This document shows, piece after piece, positions 47,980 through 57,594 of a DNA stretch of 64,000 bases. The DNA lies in contig DATGZK010000039.1 in NCBI GenBank assembly GCA_035489755.1, positions 27,108-91,107 on the forward strand, written 5' to 3'. The notes below the pieces were generated by a model. That model saw nothing but the letters and a program-made list of their open reading frames with translations. It did no database searches and was not told the DNA's origin. The stretch comes from UBA9160 sp035489755. GTDB lineage: Bacteria > Myxococcota_A > UBA9160. The stretch's first letter is position 1. Each line of letters begins with the position of its first letter. The position numbers and the translations under genes are program-made.

Positions 47980-48990
47980 CTAGTGGGCGCGGAAGGCCGC
48001 CAGAAGGGCCCGGGCAGCGGCCGCCGGGGTGGACTTCTGGTCCTCCACCTCGCGCTCCAACTGGGGGATCAGCTGCGAAACGGCGCGGTGCGAGCGGAAG
48101 CTCTCGCGCAGGCCTTCCTCGACGAGACTCCACATCCACGAGCGGGCCTGGCTTCGACGCTTGGCGGTGAGCTCGCCCGTCGCCTGAAGGGCGCTCTGGT
48201 GAGCGCGTACGGCGGCCCAAACCTCCGCGATTCCCTCCCCCGTCTGCGCACTCACGCACAGCACCGGGGGCCGCCACCCTGAGCTGCCCACGCGGAGAAG
48301 CTCGAGGGCATGGGCGTACTCCGCCCGCGTCCGCTCCGCGGCCGCTCGGCCCTCGCCGTCCGCTTTGTTCACGTCGAGCAGGTCCGCGAGCTCGATCACA
48401 CCCTTCTTGATGCCTTGGAGCTCATCTCCCGCACCTGGCTGGAGCAGCACGACGAAGCTATCGACCATGGAGGCGACCGCGACCTCCGACTGGCCGATTC
48501 CCACGGTCTCGACGATCACCGCGTCGTAGCCCGCGGCTTCGCACACGAGCATGGCCTCGCGGGTGTGGTGCGCGACCCCGCCGAGGGAGCCGCCCGAAGG
48601 CGAGGGCCGGATAAAGGCCCGCTCGTCCTGGGCGAGGCGCTCCATGCGGGTCTTGTCGCCGAGGATACTTCCCCCGGTGACAGGACTCGTCGGATCGATG
48701 GCCAGCACCGCCACACGATGGCCCGCCGCGAGGAGATCAAGGCCAAGCGACTCGATGAACGTGCTCTTGCCAACGCCCGGGGCTCCGGTGATGCCGACGC
48801 GACGGGCGCGGCCGGTGCGCGGGACGAGCCGTTCCAGGATCGCCTGTCCCTCGGCTGCAAGGTCGGGCCGCGTGCTCTCGAGCAGCGTGATGGTCTTGGC
48901 AACGGCGCGCCGCTCGCCCGCCCGAACCGCTTCGCACTGGGCCGCAAGCGCCTCATCCCGCGCTTTCGCCGGGGAGGAGGACTCCTTCAT
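47980..48990 (-). CDS. meaB: Methylmalonyl-CoA mutase-associated GTPase MeaB
   Basis: A 336-aa G3E-type GTPase that guards cobalamin loading and reactivation of methylmalonyl-CoA mutase. The P-loop is G-A-P-G-V-G-K-S-T. Other signatures are D-P-T-S-P-V-T-G-G-S-I-L-G-D-K-T-R-M, V-E-T-V-G-I-G-Q-S-E and N-K-A-D. ATG 48990 overlaps the mutase stop by 4 bp (ATGA), which fits a stable complex made in step. The much longer open frame to 49812 is shadow sequence. Confidence 0.96.
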   Translation of the reverse strand: MKESSSPAKARDEALAAQCEAVRAGERRAVAKTITLLESTRPDLAAEGQAILERLVPRTGRARRVGITGAPGVGKSTFIESLGLDLLAAGHRVAVLAIDPTSPVTGGSILGDKTRMERLAQDERAFIRPSPSGGSLGGVAHHTREAMLVCEAAGYDAVIVETVGIGQSEVAVASMVDSFVVLLQPGAGDELQGIKKGVIELADLLDVNKADGEGRAAAERTRAEYAHALELLRVGSSGWRPPVLCVSAQTGEGIAEVWAAVRAHQSALQATGELTAKRRSQARSWMWSLVEEGLRESFRSHRAVSQLIPQLEREVEDQKSTPAAAARALLAAFRAH

Positions 48991-51140
48991 GCGCGGCGCG
49001 CTTTGATGGCCCGCAGCACCTCGCGGGCGGCCTGCGGAACCGGCGTTCCCGGTCCAAAGACAGCCGCCGCGCCCTGCTCGCGCAGGAAGGGATAGTCCTT
49101 GGGCGGGATCACCCCGCCGACCACCACGGCGACCTCGTTTGCCCCCATGGCGCGCAGCGCGCCGACGAGCTGCGGGACGAGCGTGCGATGGCCGGCGGCC
49201 TGGCTCGATACGCCCACCACGTGCACGTCGTTTTCGACCGCCTGCCGCGCCGCCTCTTCCGGCATCTGGAACAGCGGACCCACATCCACGTCGAAGCCGA
49301 GATCGGCAAAGGCGGTGGCAATCACCTTCATCCCGCGGTCGTGTCCGTCCTGCCCGAGTTTCACGACCAGGATGCGCGGTCGCCGGCCCTCTTGCTTTGC
49401 GAACTCGTCCACTTCGCGGCGCACCGCGTCGAACTCGGGGTCGCCCTGGTAGACACTTCGGTACACGCCGGAGACCGATCGTATCTCGGCGCGATGCCGA
49501 GTGAACAACCGCTCCAGCGTCTCGGAGATCTCTCCCAAGGTGGCCCGCACACGCGCCGCACCGACGGCCGCCTCGAGCAGATTGCCCTTGCCTGTGCGTG
49601 CGACCTGCGAGAGGGTCTCGAGGGCGGAAGACACCGCTGCGGGGTCGCGGGCTACGCGCACGCGCGCAAGCCGCGCAATCTGGGCCTCGCGCACCGCGCT
49701 GTTGTCGATGTCGAGGACCTCGAGCGGCTCCTCCTTCGGCGCGCGGTATTTGTTGACTCCCACGATCACATCCTCGCCGCGATCGATTCGCGCCTGGCGG
49801 CGCGTCGCGCACTCCTCGATCCGAAGCTTTGGCATCCCCGTCTCGAGCGCTTTCGCCATCCCTCCCATCGCCTCGACCTCTGCGATCACTTTGCGCGCTT
49901 TCTCGGCCAGGGCATGCGTCAGGGCCTCCATGAAGTACGAGCCGCCGAAGGGATCGATCACATGCGGGATGCCCGTTTCCTCTTGCACGATCAGCTGGGT
50001 GTTGCGCGCAATGCGCGCCGTCGTGTCCGTGGGCAGGCCCACGGCCTCGTCCATCGCGTTGGTGTGCAGGGACTGCGTGCCGCCGAAGACCGCAGCCAGG
50101 GCCTCGATCGTCGTGCGGATCACGTTGTTCATCGGGTCCTGCTCGGTCAGCGTCCAGCCGGAGGTTTGGCAGTGGGCGCGAAGCATCGAGCTTTCGAGCT
50201 TCTTCGGCCCAAACGGCGCCATGAGCTCCGACCAGAGCAGCCGGGCGGCGCGCATCTTCGCGATCTCCATGTGGAAGTTCATGCCGATCGCCCAGAAGAA
50301 GGACAGTCGCGGCGCGAACTCATCCACTTCGAGGCCTTTGGAAAGCGCGGCCCTCACATACTCGAGCCCGTCCGCCAGCGTGAAGGCGAGCTCGAGGTCT
50401 GCGGTCGCCCCAGCCTCCTGCATGTGATAGCCGCTGATCGAGATCGAGTTGAACCTCGGCATGTGCCGGCTCGTGTACTCGATGATGTCGGCGACGATCC
50501 GCATGCTCGGAGCAGGTGGATAGATGTAGGTGTTGCGGACCATGAACTCTTTCAGGATGTCGTTCTGGATCGTCCCGGTGAGCTTCTCCTTTGGACAACC
50601 CTGCTCCTCGCCGGCCACGATGAAGCAGGCGAGGACAGGGAGTACGGCCCCGTTCATGGTCATCGATACGGACATTTGATCGAGCGGGATCCCCTCGAAC
50701 AGGATCTTCATATCCTCGACGGAATCGATCGCGACGCCCGCCTTCCCGACGTCGCCCACGACCCGCGGATGGTCCGAGTCGTAGCCCCGGTGCGTCGCGA
50801 GGTCGAAGGCCACGGAAAGACCCTTCTGGCCTTGGGCGAGATTGCGCCGGTAGAAGGCATTGCTCTCTTCCGCCGTCGAATACCCAGCGTACTGCCGGAT
50901 GGTCCAGGGTCGATTGGCGTACATGGTGGCGCGCGGGCCGCGTACGAAGGGCGGAAGGCCGGGAAGCGAATCCACGTGGGAAAGTCCATCGAGATCTGCC
51001 GCGGTGTAGAGCGGCCTTACCGCCACTCCTTCCAGCGTCTCCCAGACAAGGCTCTCTGGATCCTTCCCGCGCAGCTCTTTTCGCGCCTCGGCGCGCCACG
51101 CTTCGAGCTCTGCCCGGCCCTTGCCGCTTGCCACCGCCAT
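48987..51140 (-). CDS. scpA: Methylmalonyl-CoA mutase, large single-chain form
   Basis: A 717-aa adenosylcobalamin enzyme interconverting methylmalonyl-CoA and succinyl-CoA. The TIM barrel has R-P-W-T-I-R-Q-Y-A-G-Y-S-T and H-C-Q-T-S-G-W-T-L-T, the pattern of true methylmalonyl-CoA specificity. The C-terminal B12 domain has K-L-G-Q-D-G-H-D-R-G with the cobalt-ligating His, then V-G-V-S-S and V-V-V-G-G-V-I-P. The length fits the catalytic chain, which carries its own cobalamin domain; no small inactive subunit is encoded nearby, so it may be homodimeric. It lies 42 bp after icmF. Confidence 0.97.
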   Translation of the reverse strand: MAVASGKGRAELEAWRAEARKELRGKDPESLVWETLEGVAVRPLYTAADLDGLSHVDSLPGLPPFVRGPRATMYANRPWTIRQYAGYSTAEESNAFYRRNLAQGQKGLSVAFDLATHRGYDSDHPRVVGDVGKAGVAIDSVEDMKILFEGIPLDQMSVSMTMNGAVLPVLACFIVAGEEQGCPKEKLTGTIQNDILKEFMVRNTYIYPPAPSMRIVADIIEYTSRHMPRFNSISISGYHMQEAGATADLELAFTLADGLEYVRAALSKGLEVDEFAPRLSFFWAIGMNFHMEIAKMRAARLLWSELMAPFGPKKLESSMLRAHCQTSGWTLTEQDPMNNVIRTTIEALAAVFGGTQSLHTNAMDEAVGLPTDTTARIARNTQLIVQEETGIPHVIDPFGGSYFMEALTHALAEKARKVIAEVEAMGGMAKALETGMPKLRIEECATRRQARIDRGEDVIVGVNKYRAPKEEPLEVLDIDNSAVREAQIARLARVRVARDPAAVSSALETLSQVARTGKGNLLEAAVGAARVRATLGEISETLERLFTRHRAEIRSVSGVYRSVYQGDPEFDAVRREVDEFAKQEGRRPRILVVKLGQDGHDRGMKVIATAFADLGFDVDVGPLFQMPEEAARQAVENDVHVVGVSSQAAGHRTLVPQLVGALRAMGANEVAVVVGGVIPPKDYPFLREQGAAAVFGPGTPVPQAAREVLRAIKARRA

Positions 51141-51182
51141 CTCTTCACTCCTTGAACGCCGGCAGGCCGGCGCTCCTCGAGA

Positions 51183-54100
51183 TCACATTGAGCGTCGGTA
51201 CCGGCCGCCCACCGCGAAGAGTGCCTCGGTGATCTGGCCAAGGCTTGCGACCTTCACCGTCTCCATGAGCTCGGCGAAGACGTTCCCGCCGGAAAGGGCC
51301 GCTTCCTGGAGACGGCAAAGCGCACGGGGCACCTCTTCCTTGTGTCGCTCGTGGAACGCCTCGAGGGCCGCAAGCTGGCGCTGCTTCTCGTCCTCGCTCG
51401 ACCGCATGAGCGCCGCCGGGGGCGGCACCTTTTCGGGGTGAGGATTCTCGAAGGTGTTGACGCCCACGATCGGCAGCTTGCCGCTGTGCTTTACGGTTTC
51501 GTACTCGAGGCTCTCGTCCTGGATCTTGCCGCGCTGATAGAGGGTCTCCATGGCGCCGAGGACGCCGCCGCGCTCGGAGAGGCGCTCAAACTCCCGAAGC
51601 ACGGCCTCCTCGACCAGGTCCGTGAGCTCCTCGATCACATAGGCGCCTTGAAGCGGATTCTCGTTTCGTGCGAGGCCGAGCTCTCGGTGGATGATCAGCT
51701 GGATGGCGATGGCGCGTCTTACGGAATCCTCCGTGGGCGTCGTCACCGCCTCGTCAAAGGCGTTCGTGTGTAGGCTATTGCAGTGATCCTGAAGCGCAGT
51801 CAGCGCCTGCAGCGTCGTGCGGATGTCGTTGAAGGCCATCTCCTGGGCGTGAAGCGAGCGACCGGAGGTCTGGACGTGGTATTTCAGCTTCTGACCGCGT
51901 TCGGCGGCACCGTAGCGGTCGCGCAGGGCAATCGCCCAGATCCGACGGGCCACCCGCCCGATCACCGAGTACTCCGCATCGAGGCCATTGCTGAAGAAGA
52001 AGGAGAAGTTCGGCGCAAACTCGTCGATCGCCATCCCGCGCGCCAGGTAGTACTCGCAGTAGGTGAAGGCGTTGGCGAGCGTGAAGGCGAGCTGGGTCAC
52101 GGGATTCGCCCCGGCCTCGGCGATGTGGTAGCCGGAAATCGAGACGGAATAGAAATTCCGCACTGCGTTCGCGGTAAAGAACTCTTGAATGTCGCCCATC
52201 ATGCGCAGACCGAACTCCGTCGAGAAAATGCAGGTGTTCTGGGCTTGGTCCTCCTTCAGGATGTCGGCCTGGACGGTCCCGCGCACCGCCGCGAGGGCTT
52301 CGGCCCGGCAGCGCGCAAACGTGTCGGCGTCGACCACGCCAGAGCCCGTCATGCCGAGCAGTCCAAGCCCAAGACCCGTGTGGCCCTCGGGGAGCTCGTC
52401 CGCGTAGACCGGTAGCGTGCCTCGGCACTGGCGCGCGCGGGCGGCACCGAGGCCGCCCGATGCGCGCAGGTGCTTCTCCACGGTCTGGTCGATCGCGGCA
52501 TTCAGGAAGAACGCGAGCAGGATGGGAGCGGGGCCGTTGATCGTCATCGAGACCGAGGTCGCGGGATCGACGAGGTCAAATCCCGAGTAGAGCTTCTTGG
52601 CGTCGTCGATCGTGCAGACCGAGACGCCGGAGTTTCCGACTTTTCCGTAGATGTCGGGTCGCGGGTCGGGGTCGCGCCCGTAGAGCGTGACGCTGTCGAA
52701 GGCCGTGGAGAGGCGCGCCCCGCGCTGTCCGCGGCAGAGCAAGTGGAAGCGGCGGTTGGTGCGCTCGGGCGTGCCCTCCCCTGCAAACATGCGCGTTGGA
52801 TCCTCGCTCTCGCGCTTAAAGGGAAACACCCCTGCGGTAAAGGGGAAGACGCCGGGCAGGTTCTCGAGGCGCAGGTAGCGCAGGAGCGCTCCCCACTCCT
52901 CGCTCCTCGGCAGCGCCACCTTGGGCAGAAGGGTGTGGGAGGGCGTCTCGACCTGATTTTCCACGGCGAGGCTGCGCTCGCGTACCGCGTACTCCTGGCG
53001 CGGTGCCCGGTAGCGGGCCCGCACAGCGGGCCAAGCCGCGAGCGCGGCTTTGTCTTCGGGCCCAAGCTCCGCGAGCGCGGCGTCGTAGCGCTGGCGGAGT
53101 GCGCGCACCGCGCCGTCGCCTCCCGGCGCAGCCTGCGCCGAGTCGCCGTAGGGCACCGCCCCCTCGGGCGGCGTGTCTCCTAGCTCCCGCAGGCTGCGCG
53201 AGAGTGCCCAGGCACTTTCGGCGCGTTCGGCAAGGACCTCGGTACGCGCCCTGTAGCCGCGCACGACCTCGGCGATCTCTGCGAGATAACGCACACGGGC
53301 GGCAGGAATGAGGGGCTCGGGGTGCGCTACTTGCGGTGCTCCGCCAATGCCTTCGGAGCGGCTCGCCACGCCCGCCCGCTTGAAGTTCGTCTTGTCCGCG
53401 AGCTGCGCCAAGAGCGCAGCGTAGAAATGGTCGGTTCCCCGGTCGCTCCAGCGACTCGCAACCGTCGGGTACACGGGCACCGCATCGTCGGGGAGGGAAA
53501 AGGAGTTGTGGTTGCGGCGCCACTGCTTGCGGACATCGCGCAGCGCGTCTTCGGCGCCGGCGCGGTCGGACTTGTTCAGCACGACGAGGTCCGCGAGCTC
53601 CAGCATGTCGATCTTCTCGAGCTGGGAGGGCGCGCCGTACTCGGGAGTCATCACGTAGACCGAGAGGTCCGCAAGGTCGATGATCTCCGAGTCGCTCTGT
53701 CCGATCCCCGCCGTCTCCACGATGACAAGGTCAAAGCCCGCGGCCTGGAGTACGGACACCGCGTCGCGTACCGCGGTCGAGAGCGCGAGGTGCGCCTGTC
53801 GCGTGGCGAGAGAGCGCACGAAGACCGTGGGCGCGTGGATGGCATTCATGCGGATGCGATCGCCGAGCAGCGCACCCCCCGAGCGCCGACGGCTTGGGTC
53901 CACGAGCAAGATCCCCACCGAGGCAAGAGGAGCGTCGAAGCGCAGGCGGCGCACGATCTCATCCACCACGCTCGACTTGCCCGCACCGCCCGTCCCGGTA
54001 AAGCCGACGACCGGCGCCGGGCGCGCGGGGCGGCGCCGCGCGAGCTCGGCCCGCAGCCGCTCGACCGCCAAACCACCGCGGGGGCCTTCCTCCTCGAGGA

Positions 54101-54635
54101 AGCTGACGAGCCGCGCGACCGCCAGGGGCTCGCCCACCCGAAGCCGCGCGAGCTCGTCGTCGGGCCGCGGCATGCTGCGCTCCGTACACTCGTCCAAGAT
54201 CGTCCGCACCATGCCCTCAAGACCGAGCCGACGACCGTCTTCGGGGCTAAAGATCCGGGCGACGCCGTAGGCATGGAGCTCTTCGATCTCCTGCGGCACG
54301 ATCACGCCGCCGCCGCCGCCATACACGCGAACACGCTCCCCTCCACGCTCTCGGAGCCGATCGACGAGATAACGGAAATACTCGAGGTGCCCGCCCTGGT
54401 AAGAGGACACGGCCACAGCGTCTGCGTCTTCTTGAATGGCCGCCTCGACCACCTCTTCCACCGACCGGTCGTGACCCAGGTGGATCACCTCCGCTCCGAG
54501 CTTTTGGAGGAGCCTGCGGATGATGTTGATGGAGGCATCGTGGCCGTCGAACAGCGAGGCCGCCGTGACGACACGCACCCGGCTCGGCGCACGTCGCAGG
54601 ACGGCCAGCTGTGCCGCAGGGACCGCGGAGCTCAT
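51183..54635 (-). CDS. icmF: Fused isobutyryl-CoA mutase IcmF
   Basis: A 1150-aa three-part protein. The N-terminal B12 domain (about 20-150) has F-D-G-H-D-A-S-I-N and V-Y-G-G-G-G. A MeaB-like GTPase chaperone domain (about 210-420) has F-T-G-T-G-G-A-G-K-S-S, V-E-T-A-G-I-G-Q-S-D and N-K-S-D. The C-terminal mutase barrel has V-Q-T-S-G-R-S-L-H and N-S-L-H-T-N-A. This is the IcmF fusion, which interconverts isobutyryl- and butyryl-CoA (some accept pivalyl/isovaleryl-CoA). It shares an ATGA overlap with the upstream MerR gene. Confidence 0.97.
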   Translation of the reverse strand: MSSAVPAAQLAVLRRAPSRVRVVTAASLFDGHDASINIIRRLLQKLGAEVIHLGHDRSVEEVVEAAIQEDADAVAVSSYQGGHLEYFRYLVDRLRERGGERVRVYGGGGGVIVPQEIEELHAYGVARIFSPEDGRRLGLEGMVRTILDECTERSMPRPDDELARLRVGEPLAVARLVSFLEEEGPRGGLAVERLRAELARRRPARPAPVVGFTGTGGAGKSSVVDEIVRRLRFDAPLASVGILLVDPSRRRSGGALLGDRIRMNAIHAPTVFVRSLATRQAHLALSTAVRDAVSVLQAAGFDLVIVETAGIGQSDSEIIDLADLSVYVMTPEYGAPSQLEKIDMLELADLVVLNKSDRAGAEDALRDVRKQWRRNHNSFSLPDDAVPVYPTVASRWSDRGTDHFYAALLAQLADKTNFKRAGVASRSEGIGGAPQVAHPEPLIPAARVRYLAEIAEVVRGYRARTEVLAERAESAWALSRSLRELGDTPPEGAVPYGDSAQAAPGGDGAVRALRQRYDAALAELGPEDKAALAAWPAVRARYRAPRQEYAVRERSLAVENQVETPSHTLLPKVALPRSEEWGALLRYLRLENLPGVFPFTAGVFPFKRESEDPTRMFAGEGTPERTNRRFHLLCRGQRGARLSTAFDSVTLYGRDPDPRPDIYGKVGNSGVSVCTIDDAKKLYSGFDLVDPATSVSMTINGPAPILLAFFLNAAIDQTVEKHLRASGGLGAARARQCRGTLPVYADELPEGHTGLGLGLLGMTGSGVVDADTFARCRAEALAAVRGTVQADILKEDQAQNTCIFSTEFGLRMMGDIQEFFTANAVRNFYSVSISGYHIAEAGANPVTQLAFTLANAFTYCEYYLARGMAIDEFAPNFSFFFSNGLDAEYSVIGRVARRIWAIALRDRYGAAERGQKLKYHVQTSGRSLHAQEMAFNDIRTTLQALTALQDHCNSLHTNAFDEAVTTPTEDSVRRAIAIQLIIHRELGLARNENPLQGAYVIEELTDLVEEAVLREFERLSERGGVLGAMETLYQRGKIQDESLEYETVKHSGKLPIVGVNTFENPHPEKVPPPAALMRSSEDEKQRQLAALEAFHERHKEEVPRALCRLQEAALSGGNVFAELMETVKVASLGQITEALFAVGGRYRRSM

Positions 54636-55051
54636 CCCGTGCGCCTCCTTCCGCTCGAGAGGGCCCCGATCCGGCTCGCCACCCGGGCACGGTATTTTGC
54701 GATCTCATCGCGCAACCGGGTGAGCTCGCCGACCCGGGCATCGACTTCCGACACGCGGCGCCCAAGGAGTTGATCGAGCCGCTCGAGCATGGCTCGCGTC
54801 GAGCCCCCGATGGCGTGCACGGCGTTCAAATCGCGGATCTCGGCCAGCGCGAGGCCAAGGGCCTTGAGCCGCTGGACGAAGCGCAGGCGCTCGAGTTCGT
54901 CCGCCCCGTACACGCGCCGGCCGGCCGCCCGGCGGCGAACGCCGGGCAGGAGCCCGAGCTCCTCGTAGTAGCGCACCGTGCGGGGGGAAAGCCCTGTCCG
55001 CTCACAGACTTCGCGGATGGAGAGCCCGGCCGGCGGGGTTTGCCAGTTCAC
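54632..55051 (-). CDS. MerR-family regulator of the acyl-CoA cluster
   Basis: A 139-aa regulator. The HTH is I-R-E-V-C-E-R-T-G-L-S-P-R-T-V-R-Y-Y-E-E-L-G-L-L, followed by R-V-Y-G-A-D-E-L-E-R-L-R-F and a dimerisation coiled coil. It overlaps icmF by 4 bp and lies in the middle of catabolic genes, as LiuR/AtuR-type MerR regulators of branched-chain acyl-CoA degradation do. The inducer is probably an acyl-CoA; this is inference. It has no effector cysteines. Confidence 0.9.
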   Translation of the reverse strand: MNWQTPPAGLSIREVCERTGLSPRTVRYYEELGLLPGVRRRAAGRRVYGADELERLRFVQRLKALGLALAEIRDLNAVHAIGGSTRAMLERLDQLLGRRVSEVDARVGELTRLRDEIAKYRARVASRIGALSSGRRRTG

Positions 55052-55138
55052 GTGAGCTGGCTAGCAAAGGGCCTGCCCGCGCGCCAATCCGAGCGGCGTG
55101 GGCGGCGGGCCCCGGGAAGACCCGTCCGCGGGGCTGGC

Positions 55139-56668
55139 CTAGACGGGGGGGACCGAGTGGCGTTTTTGCGGCGGCCGATCGCGGCGGCCGATCGCGACGG
55201 CAAGCCGAGCCACGATCTCCTCGCGCAGTGCCTCGGGGGGCACCACGGCGTCGACCACCAGCTCGCTCGCGAGCCGCTCGATGTCGACTTCGGAGGCGTA
55301 CTCTTCGCGCAGCTTCGTCACAAAGGCCGCGCGCTCGCTCTCGGGCAGCGCCTGGATCCGGTTGTAGTAGACGGCATTCACCGCGGCTTCGGGACCCATC
55401 ACCGCGATCATCGCGCTCGGCAGAGCGATACACGCGTCGGGTTCGAAGCCGGGCCCGCACATGGCGTAGAGGCCAGCCCCATAGGCCTTGCGTACGATGA
55501 CCGAGATGCGGGGCACGGTGGCCTCGGACACCGCCATGATCATCTTCGCACCCGCCCGGATAATGCCCTCGCGCTCCACCTGCTTGCCGATCATGAACCC
55601 CGGCACGTCCGCCAGATAGATCAGCGGAATCCCGAAGGCGTCGCAGAGCCAGATGAAGCGGGCCGCCTTGTCAGCGGAGTCCACGAACAGCACGCCACCT
55701 TTCACCTTGGGCTGGCTCGCGACGACTCCCACCGGCTGGCCCTCGATCCGGGCAAAGCCCGTCAAGATCTCCCCCGCAAAGAGCTTTTTGATCTCAAAGA
55801 ACGAGCCCTCGTCGACCAGCCGATCGACGACTTCACGCATGTCGAAGAGCTTGTTCTCCTCGCGCGGGATGACCGACTCGAGTTCCGACGGCGACTTGTG
55901 CGGGGCCGCGGGCGCCGCCCTTGGCAGAGCCCCGTCGGCATGACTCGGCAGATAGGAGAGGTAGCTTCGGGCCGCGGCGAGTGCCTCGCGCTCGTCGTTA
56001 GCCAGAAGGTCCCCGCAGCCTGACACTGTGCAGTGCATGCGGGCGCCGCCCATTTCCTCGAGCGTCACGGTTTGCCCGATCACCATCTGTGCCATGCGCG
56101 GCGAGCCGAGGTACATGCTCGCATTTCCATTCACCATGAAGACGACGTCGCAGAACGCAGGGATATAGGCCCCCCCCGCTGCCGACGGTCCGAAAAGGAG
56201 ACACACTTGCGGCACCATGCCGGAGAGGCGGACCTGGTTGTGGAAGATGCGACCCGCGCCGCGGCGGCCTGGGAACATCTCGACCTGATCTGTGATGCGC
56301 GCACCCGCCGAGTCGACGAGGTAGACCAGCGGAACGCGCAAGCGCTCGGCGCGCTCCTGAATCCGCAGGATCTTTTCCACCGTCCGCGCGCCCCAGGAGC
56401 CTGCTTTCACGGTGGAATCGTTCGCCATGACGCAGACGGTTCGCCCGTCGATGAGGCCGGTTCCCGTCACAACGCCATCGGCGGGCAGATCCGGAGCGAG
56501 GGCATTGGCAAACGCACCGTCCTCGACGAAGGATCCGGGATCGAGCAGGAGAGCTAAGCGCTCGCGGCAGAAAAGCTTGCCCTCCCCCGCGGCCTTGGCA
56601 TGGTACTTCTCGTCTCCGCCTTGGCGGATCCGCGCGAGCTCGTCGCGGACTTCTTCGCCGCGCTTCAC
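55139..56668 (-). CDS. Acyl-CoA carboxylase carboxyltransferase subunit
   Basis: A 509-aa biotin-dependent carboxyltransferase (beta chain) transferring CO2 to an acyl-CoA. The N-domain has G-K-L-F-C-R-E-R-L and the oxyanion G-P-S-A-A-G-G-A-Y-I-P. The C-domain has V-P-G-F-M-I-G, K-A-Y-G-A-G-L-Y-A-M and a second oxyanion loop. The neighbouring HMG-CoA lyase suggests methylcrotonyl-CoA, but propionyl-CoA would fit the mutases; the sequence alone does not decide. The biotin carboxylase subunit is not in the window. It starts at GTG 56668 in a GTGA overlap with the lyase gene. Confidence 0.94.
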   Translation of the reverse strand: MKRGEEVRDELARIRQGGDEKYHAKAAGEGKLFCRERLALLLDPGSFVEDGAFANALAPDLPADGVVTGTGLIDGRTVCVMANDSTVKAGSWGARTVEKILRIQERAERLRVPLVYLVDSAGARITDQVEMFPGRRGAGRIFHNQVRLSGMVPQVCLLFGPSAAGGAYIPAFCDVVFMVNGNASMYLGSPRMAQMVIGQTVTLEEMGGARMHCTVSGCGDLLANDEREALAAARSYLSYLPSHADGALPRAAPAAPHKSPSELESVIPREENKLFDMREVVDRLVDEGSFFEIKKLFAGEILTGFARIEGQPVGVVASQPKVKGGVLFVDSADKAARFIWLCDAFGIPLIYLADVPGFMIGKQVEREGIIRAGAKMIMAVSEATVPRISVIVRKAYGAGLYAMCGPGFEPDACIALPSAMIAVMGPEAAVNAVYYNRIQALPESERAAFVTKLREEYASEVDIERLASELVVDAVVPPEALREEIVARLAVAIGRRDRPPQKRHSVPPV

Positions 56669-57594
56669 GCCGCTCCCCTGCGCGTCCGGTCGCGGAGGCC
56701 GAGCCGCGCCCGCAGCACCCGTCCGGGGAGGAGGCGTTCTAGCACGTGCGCTTCGAGCCAGGCCGTGGTGTCCACGAGCGCGCTGAGATCCACCCCTGTC
56801 GCAACCCCTGCACGCTCGAACAGGTCCACGACGTCCTCGGTCGCGACGTTGCCCGAAGCTCCCGGTGCGTAGGGACAGCCTCCGAGGCCGCCGAGCGAGG
56901 CGTCGAAGGTGCGCACCCCCGTCTCATAGCCCGCCTGCACATTGGCCAGCGCCCGGCCGTAGGTATCGTGCAGATGAAGCGCGATTCGAGAAAGGGGCAC
57001 TGCGCTGGAAACCGTGCGCACGAGCTCGCGCACCTGGCCGGGGTGTCCAATGCCAATCGTATCGCCGAGCGAGATCTCATCGACGCCAAGAGCGATGAGC
57101 TTCGCCGCAAGCTCCGCGACCTTCTCCGCCGCGACCGCCCCCTCATACGGACAGCCGCAGACCGTCGAGACATACGCCCGCAGCCCGACACCGTCCGCCC
57201 GCGCGCGCTCGGCCACGGGCCGAAATCGCTCGAGCGACTCGGCGATCCCGCAGTTCACGTTCTTTCGGTTGTGCGTCTCGCTCGCCGAGACGAAGAGCGC
57301 GGCGACGGCAAGCCCTGCCGCGCGGAGCCGCTCGTAGCCTTTCAGGTTCGGAACGAGCGCGCTGTAGCGCACGCCGTCGTAGCGCGCTGCGCGCCCCGCA
57401 ACTTCATCGGCGTCGGCGAGCTGCGGGATCCAGTGCGGGGAAACGAAAGAGGTGATCTCGATGCGGCAGAGGCCCGAACGCGCCAGGCGATCCACGAGTT
57501 CGAGCTTGTCGGCCGTCGCGATGGCCTCGGGCTCATTTTGCAGGCCGTCGCGGGGCCCCACCTCGTACACGACGACGGCGGGCTGGACCGTCAC
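56665..57594 (-). CDS. mvaB: Hydroxymethylglutaryl-CoA lyase
   Basis: A 309-aa HMGL-family aldolase splitting HMG-CoA into acetyl-CoA and acetoacetate, the last step of leucine breakdown. The metal and substrate site opens V-G-P-R-D-G-L-Q-N-E. S-L-G-D-T-I-G and H-L-H-D-T-Y-G provide metal ligands, and the signature G-G-L-G-G-C-P-Y-A-P-G-A-S-G-N contains the catalytic Cys. Start is GTG 57594, overlapping the upstream dehydrogenase stop (TAGTG). Its place beside an acyl-CoA carboxylase fits the leucine pathway. Confidence 0.95.
   Translation of the reverse strand: MTVQPAVVVYEVGPRDGLQNEPEAIATADKLELVDRLARSGLCRIEITSFVSPHWIPQLADADEVAGRAARYDGVRYSALVPNLKGYERLRAAGLAVAALFVSASETHNRKNVNCGIAESLERFRPVAERARADGVGLRAYVSTVCGCPYEGAVAAEKVAELAAKLIALGVDEISLGDTIGIGHPGQVRELVRTVSSAVPLSRIALHLHDTYGRALANVQAGYETGVRTFDASLGGLGGCPYAPGASGNVATEDVVDLFERAGVATGVDLSALVDTTAWLEAHVLERLLPGRVLRARLGLRDRTRRGAA

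Noticed and set aside
48991..49812. Open extension of the meaB frame far upstream into the mutase gene
   Set aside because: Sequence is Arg/Gly-rich nonsense; MeaB homology begins at ATG 48990, which overlaps the mutase stop by 4 bp.
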